From: Rhizomys pruinosus
Lineage: Eukaryota > Chordata > Mammalia > Rodentia > Spalacidae
Assembly (NCBI GenBank): GCA_009823505.1
Contig: VZQC01006264.1
Span: forward strand, 1,301,086-1,365,085
Length of the DNA stretch: 64,000 bases
Direction of reading: 5' to 3'
The notes under the pieces were generated by a model. It was given only the letters and a program-made list of their open reading frames with translations. It was not told the DNA's origin and did not search any database. The position numbers and the translations under genes are program-made. Of this stretch, positions 34,246 to 46,850 are shown piece by piece. Each line of letters opens with the position of its first letter. The stretch's first letter is position 1.

Positions 34246-35578
34246 ATTGCTTAGGCTCAGTCCTAAACAAAACCTCCCTCCCCAAAGCTCAGGGAACATT
34301 ATGGAAGAGGGCAGTGAAAAGGAAGTAAGAGGAAGGGGTGAGAAGTAATGCTGGCAGGGCTGTTTCACTCTTGAAGTCACAGCAGTAGTACTACCAGTGC
34401 ATGACCACCACAGAGCTGGGACATACAGCATTCCATCATGAATGGGAGAGGAGCTTATAACACTCTATCTCTCCATGAGGAGTTATAAAAAGTTAATAGT
34501 GGCTGAAGGAAGGGATAGCCCTAATTCTCAGTGCCAGTGCTGTAACCACAGGAAAGTTGTCCTAGTTCTGGTAAATAAGCTCCCATTGTTATATAGTTAT
34601 TTACTCTGAATTGAAAAATTTCAAGTCAGGGAAGGGGAAGGGCACATTCATAAAATTTCATACATGTATGATATAATATATTATAATATATATATATATA
34701 TATATATAATATCATATACTTATATTTATCCAAAAATTACAAATGTTACATCCAGGAAAGTGGACACTTATAGGTATCTCACAGGATGGCCTTTTAACAG
34801 CTTTATGGAGTGAAGCAAGTTGAGTGTCACTGAAATGAGTTCCAAGTTAGCAGCTTTAGGGAGTCATTGCTGATGGTTATGTGAGGGTTTTGTTGTTGCA
34901 TAGTTTGTACTTCAGTCATTTCTGCTCCTATAAGTAACCCTCCTCACTACATGACTATTAGTAACCCCAGTAAATACTCATTCTTCGAGAAACTTGGTCT
35001 TTGTTGCAATAATTATTTTCCTCTCTCATGGATTCACTTTGTGGAGTAGATAGAAACATCTGTGCTGAAAGAAAGACATTTATTTGAATGGATTAATCTA
35101 ATGGTGGCAGATAAGGACTTATTTTTATTATTTTTTAAATATTTATTAATTTATTTTTAATAAATAAATGTTATTTATTAATTTATTTTTGAAAATAAAT
35201 TTAAATCAGTACCATTTTCAGCTGGTGAATATTTCTTTTAATATTCCAACATTCATGTGCTGGCAGGCTCCAGAGCAAAAGAGAATATTGTGGGTAAATT
35301 TGTTTTTGTCTTTTTGAGACAGGGTCTCCCTGAAGCCCCAGTTGTCACTTATTTAAATGTATTTATTTATTGTTAAGCCAGGCTTGTCTTGAAATTATTT
35401 TGTAACTCAGGCAGACTTAGAGCTTGTGGTCCTCTTTTCTTATATTTATGAATGATTCAGATATAGATATGTCTCCCCATATTGAAAAATATTTTAATTA
35501 CTATAAAATAAATTTGTTATTGTTTACACTTTGTTTCAATTCAAAGGAAAATTATAATTTTTAATTAAAAAATGTGAT
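34246..35578. other. AT-rich sequence with (AT)n and palindromic AT tracts
   Basis: Holds an (AT)n microsatellite at 34,674-34,712 and an inverted 'attaatttatttttaataaa' style AT tract at 35,125-35,205. No gene-like frame apart from fortuitous ones. Confidence 0.5.
35303..35415 (-). mobile_element. B1: Degraded B1 fragment
   Basis: 'gtctttttgagacagggtct' followed by 'ccctgaagccccagttg' is the reversed 3' part of B1. The rest is interrupted by an AT-rich stretch before 'gccaggcttgtcttgaa'. Confidence 0.75.
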
Positions 35579-35595
35579 AAAAAGGCTAAAATGTT

Positions 35596-36373
35596 TGCTT
35601 TATATGGCTTTGATCATGTTGAGAAATGTCTGCTTCGGTCCAATTCCCTCTAGAACTTTAAACATGAAAGGATGCTGGATCTTGTCAAATGCTTTTTCTG
35701 CTTCAATTGAGATGGTTGTGTTTTTTGTTCTTTTTTTTGTCTTTCAGTCCATTTATGTGTCTTATGATATTTATTTATTTATGTTTATTGAACCATTCCT
35801 GCATCTCTGATATGAATCCAACTTGATCATGATGGATGATCTTTGTGATGTGGGTCTGTATGCAATTTACAAGTATTTTGTTGAGAATTTTTGCATCTAT
35901 GTTCATTAATGAGAGGGGTCTATAGCTTTCATTTTTTTGCATGTGTCTTTGCCTGGTTTGCGTATTAGAGTGATGCTGACTTCATAGAAGGAACTTGGAA
36001 GAATTCCCTCTGTTTGTACCCTTCTGAACAGTTTGAGTAGCACTGGTTGTAAGACCTCTTTAAATGATTTATAGAGTTCTGCTATGAAACTATCTGGACC
36101 CGGGCATTTTTTAGTTGGGAGGTTTTTATTACATCTTCAATTTCCTCAAATACTATGGGTCTGTTTAAACTATCAATCTCTTATTGGTTAAGCTTTGTTG
36201 GTTCCCAGGATTCCAGATATTCATCCATTTCTGTTAGGTTTTCAAGTTTAGTAGAGTAAAGGTTTTTGAAGTATACTCCTATGATTGTCTGCATAATTCC
36301 TTTGCCTGTTATGATGTTTCCCCTTTCATCACGAATACTATTGATTTGGACTTGCTCTTTCTTTCTTTTGGTT
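35596..36373 (-). mobile_element. LINE-1 inverted 5' part (ORF2 RT region)
   Basis: Antisense ORF2 from the RT core back toward the endonuclease boundary, ending at 36,373 where orientation flips. Outer edge 35,596 abuts the target-site duplication. Consensus order implies that its outer end ('catatatagcaaa'-type wording, reversed) is adjacent to where the sense part begins ('aacatcatcctaaatgg'), the signature of a twin-primed insertion with only a few bases missing at the junction. Confidence 0.92.
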
Positions 36374-38275
36374 AACTGCGAACATCATCCTAAATGGAGA
36401 AAAATTGGAACCATTTCCCTTAAAGGCAGGAACCCAGCAAGACTGCCCCTTATCGCCACTCCTCTTCGACCTAGTGCTTGAAGCGCTTGCTAGGGCAATA
36501 AGACAAGAGAAGGAAATTAAAGGAGTAGTAATCATTAAAGAGAAAGTTCAACTATCCCTTTTTGAAAATGATATTATAGTTTACCTAAAGGAAGCTAAAA
36601 ACTCATTCAGAAAACCTCTAGAAACAATTAAGAGTTTCAGCGAAGTGCTAGGATACAAAATTAATTTATAAAAATCAGTAGCCTTTCTTTACACCAACAA
36701 TAAACAAGTGGAGAAGGAATTAAAAAAAGACCTTCCCATTCACAATAGTCTCAAAAAATACCTGGGAACAAACCTAACCAAAGATATCAAAGATCTCTAC
36801 AACAAATATTTCAAGCCCCTGAAGAAGGAGATTGAAAATGGCATCAAAAGATGGAAAGATTTCCCATGCTCATGGATTAGAAAAATTAATATAGTAAAAT
36901 GTCCATTTTACCCAAATTGATATACAGATTCAATGTAATCTCAATCCTAATCTGCATGAGATTCTTCACAGACTTGGAAAAATAAATCCTTAAGTTCATA
37001 TAGAAAATGAAAAGACCCTCAATAACTAAAGCAAACCCAAGTGAAAAATGCAATACAGGGGGCATTGCTCTACCAGAGTTCAAGCTATATTACAGTGCAG
37101 TGGTCATGAAGACAGCATGGTACTGGCACAAAAATGGACCTGCTGACCAACAGAACAAAAATGAAGATCCAAACCCAAGTACATCCAAATTCAGCCACCT
37201 CATATTTGACAAAGGGACAGAAAAGCTCAATGGAGGGAGGATAGCATCTTCAGCAAATGGTGCTGGCAAAACTGGATCACCCTTTGTAGAAGAACAAAAT
37301 TAAACCCCTAACTCTCACCCTGTACAAAAATTAACTCCAAGTGGATCAAAGATCTTACATGAAACCTGAAATCCTGAAGGTGATAGAAGAAAAATTTGGC
37401 AACAACTTACAAAACATAGGCATATGGCAAGACTTTCTAAATCAGACAGCAGCTGCACAGGAAATAAGGTCAACAGTCAACAAATGGGACCTCATCAATC
37501 TCAAAAGCTTCTCTACAGCCAAAGAAACAATCAAGGAAGTGAAGAGAAAACCCACAGAGTAGGAGGAAATGTTCACCAATGACACATCTGACAGAGCATT
37601 AACTTCCAGAATATATAGACTAGCCAAAAAATTTTTAAAAAGTAAGAAAATAAATGACCTACTTTTGAGATGGAGTAAAGAGCTGAACAGAGACTTCACC
37701 ATTGAGGAAGTAAAGATGGCTGAGAAACATCTTAAAAAGTGTTCAACATCATTATAATTGGGAAATTATTAAGGACATGCAAATTAAAACCACTCTCAGA
37801 TATCATCTCCCTCCGATAAGACTGCCTAAGATCAAGAAAACAAAAGATCCCAAATGCTGGAGAGGTTGCAGGGAAAGGGGGACACTCATCCACTGCTGGT
37901 GGGAATGTAAACTGGTACAACCATTATGGAAATCAGTGTGGAGAACCCTTAAAAGACTCAAAATGTGCCTACCACCTGATCCAGTCAAATCACTCCTGGA
38001 TATATACCCACAAAACTCGTCCTACCGCAAGGATACATGCACATCCATGTTTATTGTGGCTCTCTTCACAATAGCAAAGAACTGAAACCAACCCACACGC
38101 CCCTCAACAAAAGAGTGGATCACAAAAGTGTACATCTACACAATGGAATCCTATTTAGCAGTAAAAAAGATGACATCATGAGCTTTGCAGGTAAATGGGT
38201 GGAACTCAATGCCATATTGTATGTAAAGTCCCAGAATGGTAATACAGTCCCAGAAAAATAAACAATGAATGGTTT
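36374..38275 (+). pseudogene. L1 ORF2 remnant (RT palm to C-terminus)
   Basis: The frame begins in the RT domain: '[20 protein letters not shown]' (RT motif region), then 'FENDIIVYL' at 36,561 where LINE-1 RT normally has FADD. Replacement of the first catalytic aspartate neighbourhood would inactivate it. A stop near 36,669 is followed by further ORF2 segments in shifted frames: '[20 protein letters not shown]' (37,210), 'NKWDLINLKSFSTAKETIKE' (37,480), 'CWWECKLVQPLWKSVWRTLK' (37,895) and the 'NGILFSSKKDDIMSFAGKW' end near 38,140-38,200. Multiple stops and frameshifts make it dead. Endonuclease is absent from this half. Confidence 0.93.
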
Positions 38276-38843
38276 CCCTCATTTGTGGATGCTAACACCA
38301 AATCCCCAGTTGAAAGGCAACCTGAACAACATTATTGTTATATTTCTATTTATCTGAAAGCAGTTACATTGTTATAATATAAATCTTTTAACAGGCTCTA
38401 GAATCAACCTATCACTAATTTTCAGAGTCTGTAATTACGGTATATGGGTGGAAGTTATGTATTCATATTTTAAAGTAATATAAAATTAAAGGGGGGAAAT
38501 GTGAATTCCTAAACATATTTTGGAATTAAAATACAGTTCATTCCCTGAGGTCATAAATTTGATGCATAAGTGATGATTATATAAGCATTTGTTGGAGCAA
38601 TAAAAAGGGAAGGAAAAATGATGTAAAGTCTGGGTTAGAGAACTGAATTATATGGTTGAACTCTGCCCAAAACAACAAGCCTCTGCAGGGGAAAACTTGG
38701 GAAAGACTGAGAGAAAGATGCAAGACATGTGTGGCAGAAGGCATGAACAGGAGTGGGGTGGGGGCAGGGAGAGGGGGATGTGTCTAAATTGGACTGGAAG
38801 ATAATGCATGAAATGCACAATTCATTAATGAAGGTATTAAAAT
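36374..38843 (+). mobile_element. LINE-1 sense 3' part (ORF2 C-terminal half and 3' UTR)
   Basis: Sense ORF2 from just after the inversion point to about 38,275, then an ordinary 3' UTR to the A-rich end at 38,843, with the G-rich tract at 38,750-38,780. Target-site duplication 'aaaggctaaaatgtt' occurs at 35,581-35,595 and 38,845-38,859. This copy physically links the L1 3' terminus to ORF2 and anchors the identification of other 3' UTR fragments here. Confidence 0.95.
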
Positions 38844-38859
38844 AAAGGCTAAAATGTTA

Positions 38860-40731
38860 TTCTGAAATTGTAGAGATGAAACAAGCAGAAAAGAATAAAA
38901 GAAAGTATATAGCAGAATGTATGTGTAGGTATGATTAAGACAATCAGTCAGAGAAACTAGCCTGAAAACCTTTACGAAGAGGTGTACTAAAATGTGTATA
39001 ATCATTCCCAAATTGTGCACTTGGCTGCTAAGAATAGTTAAAGGAGGATAATCTAAATCATTTTATACAGGACAAGATTCTAGAAAATAGCACAGTACAC
39101 ATGTAAATATTTAAGTTGGAGAAGGTGAAATTTTATCACTTGTGTAAGTGAGGTGAGTATAATCTCATTTAGAAACCCTCTTAAGTCTCAGCCAGAGCCT
39201 GTTCACTGCTCAGAAAAGTGTCAGAGCAATACTGGGGTCCCTTGCCTTACATTTATATTGTTTGCATATTTAAAACATTAAGAATATGAATTTAATAGTA
39301 TTAACACTTGCTAGTGTGTTGTTTGATATCTATGATATATATGTTTTATTTTGAAATCAGATCTTTTGTGTAATATACATTTTTATTATAATGAGTTAAC
39401 ATTGAATTTCAGGATTTATAATTGCCTACACACTTTTCAGCGAGAACGAAAAGAAGATTATAGAATAATGGAAACATTTGTGTCAGGATAGCTTTGAAAC
39501 TCATCTACTACTATGAAAAATTACAAATTTCCATAAGAGTAGGAGGCCAAATAGAGATGTGAGATAAAGATGGAGGAAACAGAAACTCTCCTGAAAAGCA
39601 GACTTCCAAAGTTCATGACCACAGTTTCATAAAATTCAGTTTATCACTGACATGGCCCATTCCCATTCTAGGAACATATTATAAAATATTTGTTGACTGA
39701 ATAAATATTTGAATCTGGCTCTGACACTCAAATGCACCTGCTCATAATCCTGGAATGCCTCTAAGCAATCATGTGATGAATCTTTCTACCATAAGTTTAT
39801 ATTTAATTCATGTCTGCTAAATTAAAGCTGCCAAAGCAATTCCTAAATTTTAATTCAATCACATGTAAGATTTAGAGAGGACAGTAGGCTGAGTGCCAGA
39901 CAGATTAATAGACTGTCTTAAGTTGCTGGTACAAAAATCTCTTTCATTGACATGGATGTTGAAAATTAACATTGGTGTTATTTCTTTGAAGTCTAACATT
40001 AAATAATTAATATCAATTTTTGTCGAGGTTACAATGAAACATGCAAGCATTTCATTTATATTCCTAAAATCATAAAACCTATTTTCAGAGTTTCTTTCCA
40101 TATTGGAGTTAATGTAGCAAATCTGTCTTCCTAAGACTGTAACTCTGAATGATATTACTGGTGAACCATGCTTAATAAAGGAACAGCTAAAAAATCAGGC
40201 ACAGTGTCTTTTCATAATAGTACATGGCATACAAAAACCTAATTAAAGTTAATTTTTAAAAATGAACTATTTGTGATATCTGGCACTAAAACACTTCAAA
40301 ATAAATGACTGGATGTTTGAACACAGATGTAAATTGACAATTATTCTCATTAAATGTGTTAACTGAAAACCTCTGAGGCAAGTGATTGACTTGACTTGAA
40401 AGAATCCAAGTAATTACATGATTATAGGACAATGTACTGATTGCTTCAATACAAAGCAACATATTTTTGTGGCTTCCCAGTTTTTGCTTTTACTTTTTTT
40501 GTTGTTTATTTCTTTGGAATTTTGTTACCACAATTTGGCTGGCGGGGGGGGGTGTCCTTCATTGTGAATAGATAATACTAGGTAAATTTGAGACCACACT
40601 TAGTGTTCTTTCTCTCATTAATAAAATAATTGAAGGACAATTTGAAATGGATGTTCTAGGAAAACTTCATTAGACCTTAAAAGAAAATGACTCTAGGGAA
40701 GGCAAGCTGTGAATATCAGTAGCTGAGTAAA
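38860..40731. other. AT-rich repeat-poor block
   Basis: No named repeat or gene-like frame across 1.9 kb. A G10 run at 40,543-40,552 is the only low-complexity tract. The 39,650-40,480 section contains several 'taatta'-type homeodomain-like words and is a fair place to look for conserved non-coding sequence. Confidence 0.4.
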
Positions 40732-40748
40732 AAATAGAATGGAGGAAG

Positions 40749-40897
40749 GCCGGGCATGGTGGTGCACGCCTTTAACCCTAGCACTTGGGAGGCAGAGGCA
40801 GGCAGATCTTTGTGAGTTCAAGGCCAGCCTGGTCTACAGAGTGAGTTCCAGGACAGCTGGGGCTACAGGGAGACCCTGTCTCAAAAAGATTAAAAAA
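40749..40897 (+). mobile_element. B1: B1 SINE
   Basis: Near-consensus B1 with target-site duplication 'aaaatagaatggagga' at 40,731-40,746 and 40,899-40,915. Confidence 0.97.
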
Positions 40898-41271
40898 AAA
40901 AAATAGAATGGAGGAGTGAAAGGAGTAAGAATGTCATGAGCAATGTAGTAAAAATGCAGAAAAAACTAAAAGCATAAAAGTATATTTTAGACATAGCATA
41001 TAGAATTAAAAGAAACATATTTCTAACATGTATTTCACATGTAGTATAAATATTTAACAAGTTAATGAACAGATAAAACAGAAGACGAGAAAAGATCAAA
41101 TTCTTAATAGATAAAGAAGTTCAATAGAAAAGTGCAGCAAGGACCATTTTTGTGAAATCTAATAAATGTGAGGATAGAGAGAAATTCCTATAATATCTAG
41201 GTTAAAAATGTTTCCTAAGCTGAGAAGATTGGTTATCTAAAGAATGAAAAAGGACACGCTGATTAACTAGG

Positions 41272-41727
41272 GCTAAAGACTATCTAGGTCAGGAACTTCA
41301 GGAGGCCAGGTGAGGAAGAAGTTCTGAGAAACAATTATCCTGGACTGCATTCCTGCCACCCAAAAAATGTTGCTGCAACATCATGCAATCATGCCTCACC
41401 GGAGATCAGAACCAGGCCTCAATCTCCCTTGAGATGCTCCTACTGATACCGGTCACAGGTCCCAGTTTCCCTCACAATGCTGCTACAGATACCAGCCACA
41501 GACCCACCTACGCCCATTCCCCAATCTCCTTGCCCCCACTTCCTGGAAAACTTGCGTCCTTGTGTGCCTGGGTAAAAAACTTCCATTTGGGGCACATTCT
41601 ACCACTGGTCATAATCCTGGCACAGGCAGGCCAGCTGCCATCCCTGAAATAAACTCAAGTTCCTTCTCATCTGAGTCTTTACTTTTTCTCCCTCTGCACC
41701 AAGTATCCCCTCAAAATGAACCTAACA
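41272..41727 (+). mobile_element. Solo LTR-like element (class II ERV type)
   Basis: Same family as 17,345-17,695. Contains 'ctactgataccggtcacagg' and a partial internal repeat of that block ('ctacagataccagccacaga'), then 'ccttgtgtgcctgggtaaaa', 'cctgaaataaactcaagttc' (polyadenylation signal) and a terminal 'cctaaca'. Start is uncertain; an alternative left edge is the TG at 41,368. No internal retroviral genes adjoin. Confidence 0.65.
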
Positions 41728-42196
41728 ATTTGTATACTTGGTTTATTATATAAAACAATTGACACAAGCCAAGAATTATGAGCACCTAGGTATGAAGACG
41801 TAAGGCCTGGTAAATCATAATCCCACTGATTCAAGACAGTCCATGGTCATGCATGTGGGATAGTAAGTAGAGAAGGTTTTCTATCATTCTCTTCACAGTT
41901 TGGACATTCATTATAAGGAATGTGAGAGATGCAGGAACTCATTTCCAATTACACCGTGCATGGAGCTGTAGTGACTTGACTCCATTACTGCTGATGAGAT
42001 TGTTGTTGAAACTGTGGACCACATTTGTTTTATTTTGGAACAAGTGCCAGCTCTGGGATACTCCAATTCCAAAGGAAATATCTCATCAGGAAGCTACATT
42101 ATATTTGTCATGCTTCCTCCAGATACTTTTATTATTAGGTTTCTCATACTTTCCTTGTACTCTATTAACTTGATTTGCCATCTTTTTCTATTTTGA
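41728..42196. other. No recognisable feature
   Basis: Unassigned sequence with fortuitous 60-83-codon frames. Confidence 0.4.
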
Positions 42197-42295
42197 AAAA
42201 CAGGTTTTCTCTGTATCCCAGACTAGCTTCAATCTCGAATTTTCTGCCTTTTCTTTCCATATTCTTATAATGTAGGTGTATATCAGCACCATTCT
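42197..42295 (-). mobile_element. B1: Degraded B1 fragment
   Basis: 'aaacaggttttctctgtatc' with 'ccagactagcttcaatctcg' follows the reversed B1 order but is strongly diverged. Confidence 0.55.
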
Positions 42296-42365
42296 CTGAT
42301 AGTTTCACCACACATTCCTTTCCCATTATTTTACAAATTATATATTTGTATATGAATCTCTATAG

Positions 42366-42412
42366 GGCTGGAAAGATGGCTCAGTGGCTAGAAGCACTTG
42401 CTGCAGAAAGAA
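42366..42412 (+). mobile_element. B2/ID-type SINE head fragment
   Basis: 'gggctggaaagatggctcag' plus 'tggctagaagcacttgctgc' is the tRNA-like head only; the body is missing. Confidence 0.75.
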
Positions 42413-42799
42413 GTTGTATGAATTAAAATCTTTATTCTTAGGGTGAGTTGAAATGTTTTCTTTGCCTCTGCAAACATCTTTTTTTTTTTTTTTTCCCAAG
42501 AGTGATTCATTAGTGCGTAGGTAAATTTTTCCTTATTTCTAGTTACATGAGAATTTTTGCAAAGTTGTTCTATGGGATTATATTTGTATTTGTGGGAATT
42601 TGTGGTATGTTTATGTGTGCTCACTGTGTAATTAATTATACATGGAGGCCAACTGTTGACCTCGGGGTTTCTTTCTCAAACACTTCTCTACCTTAGTTAC
42701 TTACTTATTTCCAAGACCATCCACTAGAGTCAATCCAGCCTATCTAGGGTTACTCCCTTAAAAAGATCAGTTCTCCATCACTTAAGAGTAATCACCCTT

Positions 42800-42970
42800 G
42801 CCGGGCGTGGTGGCACACGCCTTTAATCCTAGCACTTGGGAGGCAGAGGCAGGCGGATCTTTGTTTGTTCAAGGCCAGCCTGGTCTACACAGTGAGTTCC
42901 AGGACAGCTGGGCCTACAGGGAGGACCCTGTCTCGAAAACCACTAAAAAAAATAAAAAAAAAAAAAAAAA
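42800..42970 (+). mobile_element. B1: Young B1 SINE
   Basis: Near-consensus B1 with a long A-tail; target-site duplication 'aagagtaatcaccc' at 42,784-42,797 and 42,971-42,984 is exact. It inserted near the edge of an L1 3' UTR. Confidence 0.97.
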
Positions 42971-42984
42971 AAGAGTAATCACCC

Positions 42985-43315
42985 CCTAGTAGCTCTTTAG
43001 TTAAGCTTGGGTCCTGCTGCCCATTTCTCCAGTTCCATGCTGGGTTTTGGACTGTTTGAATGTGCACGAGTATCATGCATGCTGATACCATTGCTGTAGA
43101 CTCATATGAGCCATGACACACAAGCCTGTGAGATTCTGTTTCCAAATGGTCTTACACAACTTCCCATGGTTCCTAAACTACACCTCCCCTTTGACAATGG
43201 TCCCTGAGTCCTGGGTGGGTGGAGTTGAATATAGGAATCCTGCTCAAGGTTCCAACTCTGCATACTTACACTCTTCAATCATTTTTGTTCTTAGATGTAT
43301 GTCCAGATTCAGGAG
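42985..43315 (-). mobile_element. LINE-1 3' UTR fragment, antisense
   Basis: Matches the 15,300-15,545 block: 'ggtccctgagtcctgggtgg', 'ttgaatataggaatcctgct' and 'tgccaactctgca'-type text. The section 42,640-42,780 may belong to it upstream of the B1. Confidence 0.65.
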
Positions 43316-43629
43316 TTATTAACTTGACTTAATTTAATTTCAAAACATTAAAATGGGATTGGCTGGTATTTTCTATCCTCTCATCACTGGCTAATTTTAA
43401 TATTCTTTTCATTAAACTTTTTGGTATAGCATTATATTCTATTTATTTGTTGTTTAAGGCATTTAAATATTAGTTCTAAACTTTTTCTGTACTAACATTT
43501 GCATTCTGTTCTATAAATTTCTAATAACTGGATTTTCTAAATCTTACATGCTTTGATTAAGCAAGTTTTGTTTTAATAGTTTTTAAATTGTTCACAATTA
43601 GATTATTTGGATTTTAATATGTTGGTGTT

Positions 43630-44000
43630 TTAGTTCCTTTCTACTATTATTTTACAAACAGGGACCAAAACCAACTTAAGGATTAAGGGGTTTATCTGAT
43701 TTTGCATCCTGTTTCCCAGGTCGTAGTTCATTACTAGGGGAGGTCAAAGCAGCAACTCAGGACAGGAACTCTGAGGAAGGAGCTGAAACCTAGATTATAT
43801 GCATGCTGCTCACGGGCTGGCTCTACTAGCCTTTGCTCATCCTGCTTGTACAAATTAAACCTCTTCCCCAGGTGTGACATCACCTACAGTGGGCTGGGCT
43901 CTCCTATATCACTCAGCAATCAAGAAAATGACCCCACAGACTTGCCCTCATGCCATTTCTGATAGAGGGAATTCTCAAACTGAGAAAAACTCTGTTTCCT
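43630..44000 (-). mobile_element. URR1/RMER-like rodent repeat, antisense
   Basis: Contains 'aaggggtttatctgattttg', 'caggacaggaactctgagga', 'acagtgggctgggctctcct' and 'tgatagagggaattctcaaa', in the usual order for this repeat. Confidence 0.7.
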
Positions 44001-46231
44001 TAGGCATATTTTTCTTCATGTTTCTCTTACTCTATGTTCTGTAAGTTTCTTTCTTTTTTTGTGTTTGTCGTTAGTTTTATTTGTTTTCTAACAGTCTAAC
44101 AGGTATAGTTGTTAGTTCTGACAGAAGAATGGGGAGGACTGAAGAACACAGACCTGAGTCCAAATATTGCCTCTCTTCCAAGAGATTTCCCAATGAAGTT
44201 CCTTTTGAATGCATTTCTTAGCTCATTCTTTGGTTTCATATCTCACAAATGGAAAAGAAAGCATGCAGAAAAGGCAATGGAGCACTTACTTTTCTCTACA
44301 GGTAAATGTATGAATTCCACTAGGGTTCCGTCTGCCCTGGAAAATGTCCTGAAGCGAGTGAGGCTAGATATTCTAGTCTGTCCACTTCTACTAGGAGGCT
44401 GATGCTAGAATTGAATACCATCTTTATTTCTGCTCTTGAAGCTGCAGTGGATAGTTATTTGTCTCTCATAAAAGTTTTTTCTGGTGGCCCATGCCTTTAA
44501 TCTTTCTATTTGCCAGATAGTGAGTTTTTGAGAAGTCTTATTAGATATTGTGGCTGAGAGACTTGTTATTCTGAATTAAACTAGAAAAAATGATCACATA
44601 GAATAGAGACTGGCATCTTGACATCTCCAAAGTTAGTAATGGGCAGCTGCCACTCCTCACTCAGATGTCAGTGGATTTTGTGGATCCTCAAGCCATAATG
44701 ACCTTCAAGAATATTTGTCCAATTCTGTGCTGGATACTTCATCTGTATGTCAAGGGTCACAGTCATTGTGAAGAGACCGCAGGTCATTTTTACAATGCCC
44801 CAATTTCTAAGCATGAGGTTACCTTGATAAGATTGGAACTTTCTAACTGAATTTGAGGTCTTCTAGTCTTCTTGGTAACAGATCTTCCCTGATGATAGTT
44901 TTATGACTACTATCAAGTCATTACTCCCCTCTCCCTTTCCTCTTGAAAGAGCCACATGTCTAGTAGGAATTTTGGTGTCCAGTGTGTCTTTATTGATAGA
45001 TCCATGTGCTCTAGAGTTTATTAAGAACAAACTGAGTTAAAACTAAAGCTGCATCTAATGGATCCCGGGGGATTCATAATCCTGGGTGAGTAATTCCTAT
45101 TTGCCCCCAAACAGCGAGCAGGGGCTAGACTTCATAGAGAATAGACACACAGTTGCCTCTGAATGGGACTTTTCAGGAGCTAGTGGCAGTTTAACAAGAG
45201 AAGCTTTATTCCGGGATGAATGTAACTGCTAACCTGTTCCTGGTCACCTCTTAAGGTAGAAGAGTTTTGGGTTCCCTCTGAACACATGGAGTCAAGATTT
45301 TGCTCTTTTCTGAGAAAACTGGTTTCCAGAATGTCTATTCTATATTTAAAGGCTCTCATCATATAACTGTCAGGGGGGTGAGGAAGAGCAAATGAAAGCC
45401 ACCCACTCACTCTCCTTCCCTATTTACTGCTGTTGGGAGGACATGTCAGTTGTTCATTGTGCCCTGGATAATGGCACTGGTCTGTCTATTGATATAGATT
45501 TTAAGTTTTCTCTCTCACATTAATCAAGGTTACATTTAATTACAGGTAAAGAAAAGCCTTATATCCAAGTTAGAAAATGCTCTTCAATGGTCATTCTCAC
45601 TTCATTCAAACTTCTGTAAAACTTTATTATTTATTTGGAGGGACTGAATTCCTCCTGCCAAATGCTTTCTTGGAGCAGAAACTGTTAGAAAACCATAATA
45701 TCAAGCATAACAATATAGGTCCTTTATCTAAGGCTGTCTAAAGAAGTCTCTTCCTCTCATTTTAGCCTATTCAAGCTATAGAAAATCATGAATTGATATT
45801 TAGCTGACTCTCAGTTTAAGATTTGAGGGATTTGTGCTCCAGGGAACTCTGGTTGTGACTCTGAATGTATTTCTCTATACCCAGAGACAGCTCTTTACCT
45901 TAAATCTTGAAAGGTCTCAAATTGTTCTAATTACAATAGTTTATTTTGATTTTGTTCAGATTTAAGTATAGAACTTAAGAATTGGAATACAAATTTCAAA
46001 GTATTTTAACATACTACAAATGTGACTGAAAATCGACAGCCAAATTTTTGTCTTTAGTTAATTTAAATCATAGACAATAATCATAATAACCAATGTGATT
46101 ACATTATGTAATTATTATTATTTCTACTTTTAATAGTATTCATATAGTTGTAAGAAAATTATATTGAAGCTCCTATGATGAATTTCAAAACATGAGTATT
46201 AAAGAGTCTGCCTAGTGTTTAGGATGTAAAT
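44001..46231. other. Unassigned sequence
   Basis: About 2.2 kb without a repeat I can name. A 97-codon plus-strand frame (44,109-44,402) and a 76-codon minus-strand frame (45,180-45,410) have no recognisable domain. The 44,640-45,430 section has balanced composition and could be a diverged retroelement, but I cannot support that. Confidence 0.35.
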
Positions 46232-46247
46232 AAAAATGTGCTGATAG

Positions 46248-46463
46248 GGGCTGGAGAGATGGCTTAGCGATTAAGAGCGCCGACTGCTTTTGCAGAGGAA
46301 CTGGCTTCGGTCCCCAGCACCCACATGGTGGCTGAGAACCATCTTAAACTCCAGTTCCAGGGGAATCCCACACCCTCTTCAGACCTCTGCGGCATTGCAC
46401 AACACGGGTGCACAAATCTACATGCAGACAGTACATTTATACACATAAAAAATAAATAAAAAT
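46248..46463 (+). mobile_element. B2: B2 SINE (single-unit type)
   Basis: Intact head 'gggctggagagatggcttag'. Only one copy of the 17-bp unit ('aactccagttccagggg' near 46,350). Exact target-site duplication 'aaaaatgtgctgatag' at 46,232-46,247 and 46,464-46,479. Confidence 0.97.
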
Positions 46464-46569
46464 AAAAATGTGCTGATAGACATATAAAAATAGAATCCAA
46501 ACCACTTATTCTTATCTATACGTGGGCACAGTTATTAAAAAGAGAAAATACTAAATCTTTTCTTTATAT

Positions 46570-46850
46570 TTTATGATGGTTAATGCTAATTGTCAACTTC
46601 ACAAAATGTAGCATCAACAAGGGCATGCCTGTGGAGGATTATCAAGTTTTCAGTCCATAACATGGTATAAAATTGAAAGTGGGAGCTGAGCCCTAGTGTT
46701 AATCCATCCACTGTTCTCTGCTTCTTTCTGTAGATACAGTTTGATCAGCTGCTTAACCTCTTGCCACTGTGACAGCCGTGCTGTAAACTTGAACTCTGAG
46801 CCAAAATAAATCCATTTTCCAGAAAGTTATTTTTCCAAGATATTGCCAGT
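46570..46850 (+). mobile_element. URR1-like rodent repeat
   Basis: 'tatgatggttaatgctaatt' with 'gtcaacttcacaaaatg' at the start and 'gagccaaaataaatccattt' near the end are characteristic. The 3' terminus is diverged. Confidence 0.65.
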
